6,197 nt of DNA from Anaerolineaceae bacterium (lineage in GTDB: Bacteria; Chloroflexota; Anaerolineae; Anaerolineales; Anaerolineaceae). The notes under the pieces are model-generated. The model had not been told where the DNA came from and did no database searches. It saw nothing but the letters and a program-made list of their open reading frames with translations. The position numbers and the translations under genes are program-made. Of this stretch, positions 6,011-6,197 are shown piece after piece. The stretch is from NCBI GenBank assembly GCA_021107195.1, contig JAIOTF010000070.1, positions 1 through 6,197 on the forward strand. Reading direction: 5' to 3'. Within the stretch, counting starts at the first letter, position 1, and every line of letters starts with the position of its first letter.

Positions 6011-6192
6011 ATCAACCTACTCCACCTTCTGATTTTGAACTTCTAGCAACTTGTGCAAATTATATTAAACACGATCTAGCAGTTTGTCGGAGAGAAATCC
6101 TGCCACCCAATTTCGGGCTGTTTTTCGAACAAAAGCGGGGCATTTATCCCCTTTTTAGTCGAAAAGCAGGTAAAAGTGAGGTGCTTTTATAG
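6007..6192 (+). CDS. Small ORF of unknown function coupled to the methyltransferase, possibly truncated
   Basis: The ATG overlaps the methyltransferase stop (ATGA), a typical sign of translational coupling. The frame gives 61 residues ending at TAG 6190-6192. I do not recognise the product. The first 30 or so residues (MNQPTPPSDFELL to about CRREIL) look like an ordinary N-terminal helix region with A/T-rich codons like the gene before it. The remaining part, rich in Phe, Lys, Arg and Gly, is encoded by a long palindromic DNA segment (6118-6169) and reads like translated non-coding sequence. A plausible explanation is a second restriction-modification gene cut short by insertion of a palindromic element. 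A genuine short protein is the alternative. Confidence 0.45.
   Translation: MNQPTPPSDFELLATCANYIKHDLAVCRREILPPNFGLFFEQKRGIYPLFSRKAGKSEVLL
6118..6169. repeat. Nested long hairpin (REP/MITE-like palindromic element)
   Basis: Outer arms CTGTTTTTCGA (6118-6128) and TCGAAAAGCAG (6159-6169) pair over 11 bp with one G-U. After a 2x2 internal loop, 6131-6135 pairs with 6152-6156. After a bulged C6136, GGGG (6137-6140) pairs with CCCC (6148-6151) around a 7-nt loop. About 20 pairs in 52 nt is far more structure than coding sequence needs. The T-run at 6152-6156 makes the inner hairpin terminator-like on the plus strand. A further 7-bp inverted repeat (AAAAGCA 6162-6168 with TGCTTTT 6182-6188) overlaps its right arm and may be an alternative fold. 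Confidence 0.55.
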
Positions 6193-6197
6193 AAAAA

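Noticed and set aside
1..6197. CRISPR array, tRNA or transposase
   Set aside because: I found no regularly spaced direct repeats, no cloverleaf-like sequence and no transposase or integrase motif on either strand.

Overview
The window looks like a piece of a bacterial chromosome, most likely Chloroflexota (Anaerolineae-like). That is an inference from the gene families: a uridine-phosphorylase-type enzyme, and a cluster of a SipW-type signal peptidase with small exported Ala-Ala-Asn-x-x-Pro proteins, one of them RTX-like. No rRNA or other marker gene is present to confirm it. There are no tRNA or rRNA genes, no CRISPR array and no recognisable transposase.

Layout. (1) Positions 1-599, minus strand: the N-terminal 199 codons of a nucleoside phosphorylase that runs off the left edge. 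(2) Positions 600-856: an A/T-rich divergent intergenic region with a good minus-strand promoter, a 12-bp perfect palindrome and a weak plus-strand promoter candidate. (3) Positions 857-4109, plus strand: a three-gene export cluster. It holds a 120-aa exported protein, a strong intrinsic terminator, a large membrane protein fusing a SipW/archaeal-type (Ser-His) signal peptidase to a DUF5305-like extracellular region and a degenerate cytoplasmic EAL domain, and, overlapping it by 4 bp, a 152-aa exported protein with RTX-like Gly/Asp repeats. (4) Positions 4110-4444: an A/T-rich spacer with a perfect 12-bp inverted repeat and an extended -10 promoter. (5) Positions 4445-6197: a visibly A/T-richer module. 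It holds a beta-class DNA methyltransferase (DPPF before FAGSGT) with a C-terminal domain resembling a restriction endonuclease, then a 4-bp-overlapping small ORF whose 3' half is a long nested hairpin.

How the genes may work together. The two small exported proteins carry the same sequence (Ala-Ala-Asn-x-x-Pro-x-Thr) at the end of their signal peptides and flank the peptidase gene, so they are its likely dedicated substrates. The peptidase active site should face outside while the degenerate EAL domain faces the cytoplasm. The EAL domain lacks the Asp-Asp pair and the general base needed for c-di-GMP hydrolysis. The attractive hypothesis is a one-polypeptide inside-out switch in which a cytoplasmic nucleotide signal gates maturation of surface proteins. 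It is reminiscent of, but not homologous in layout to, LapD/LapG/LapA. This is the most interesting part of the window. The methyltransferase module looks like an unrelated, horizontally acquired modification or restriction-modification remnant.
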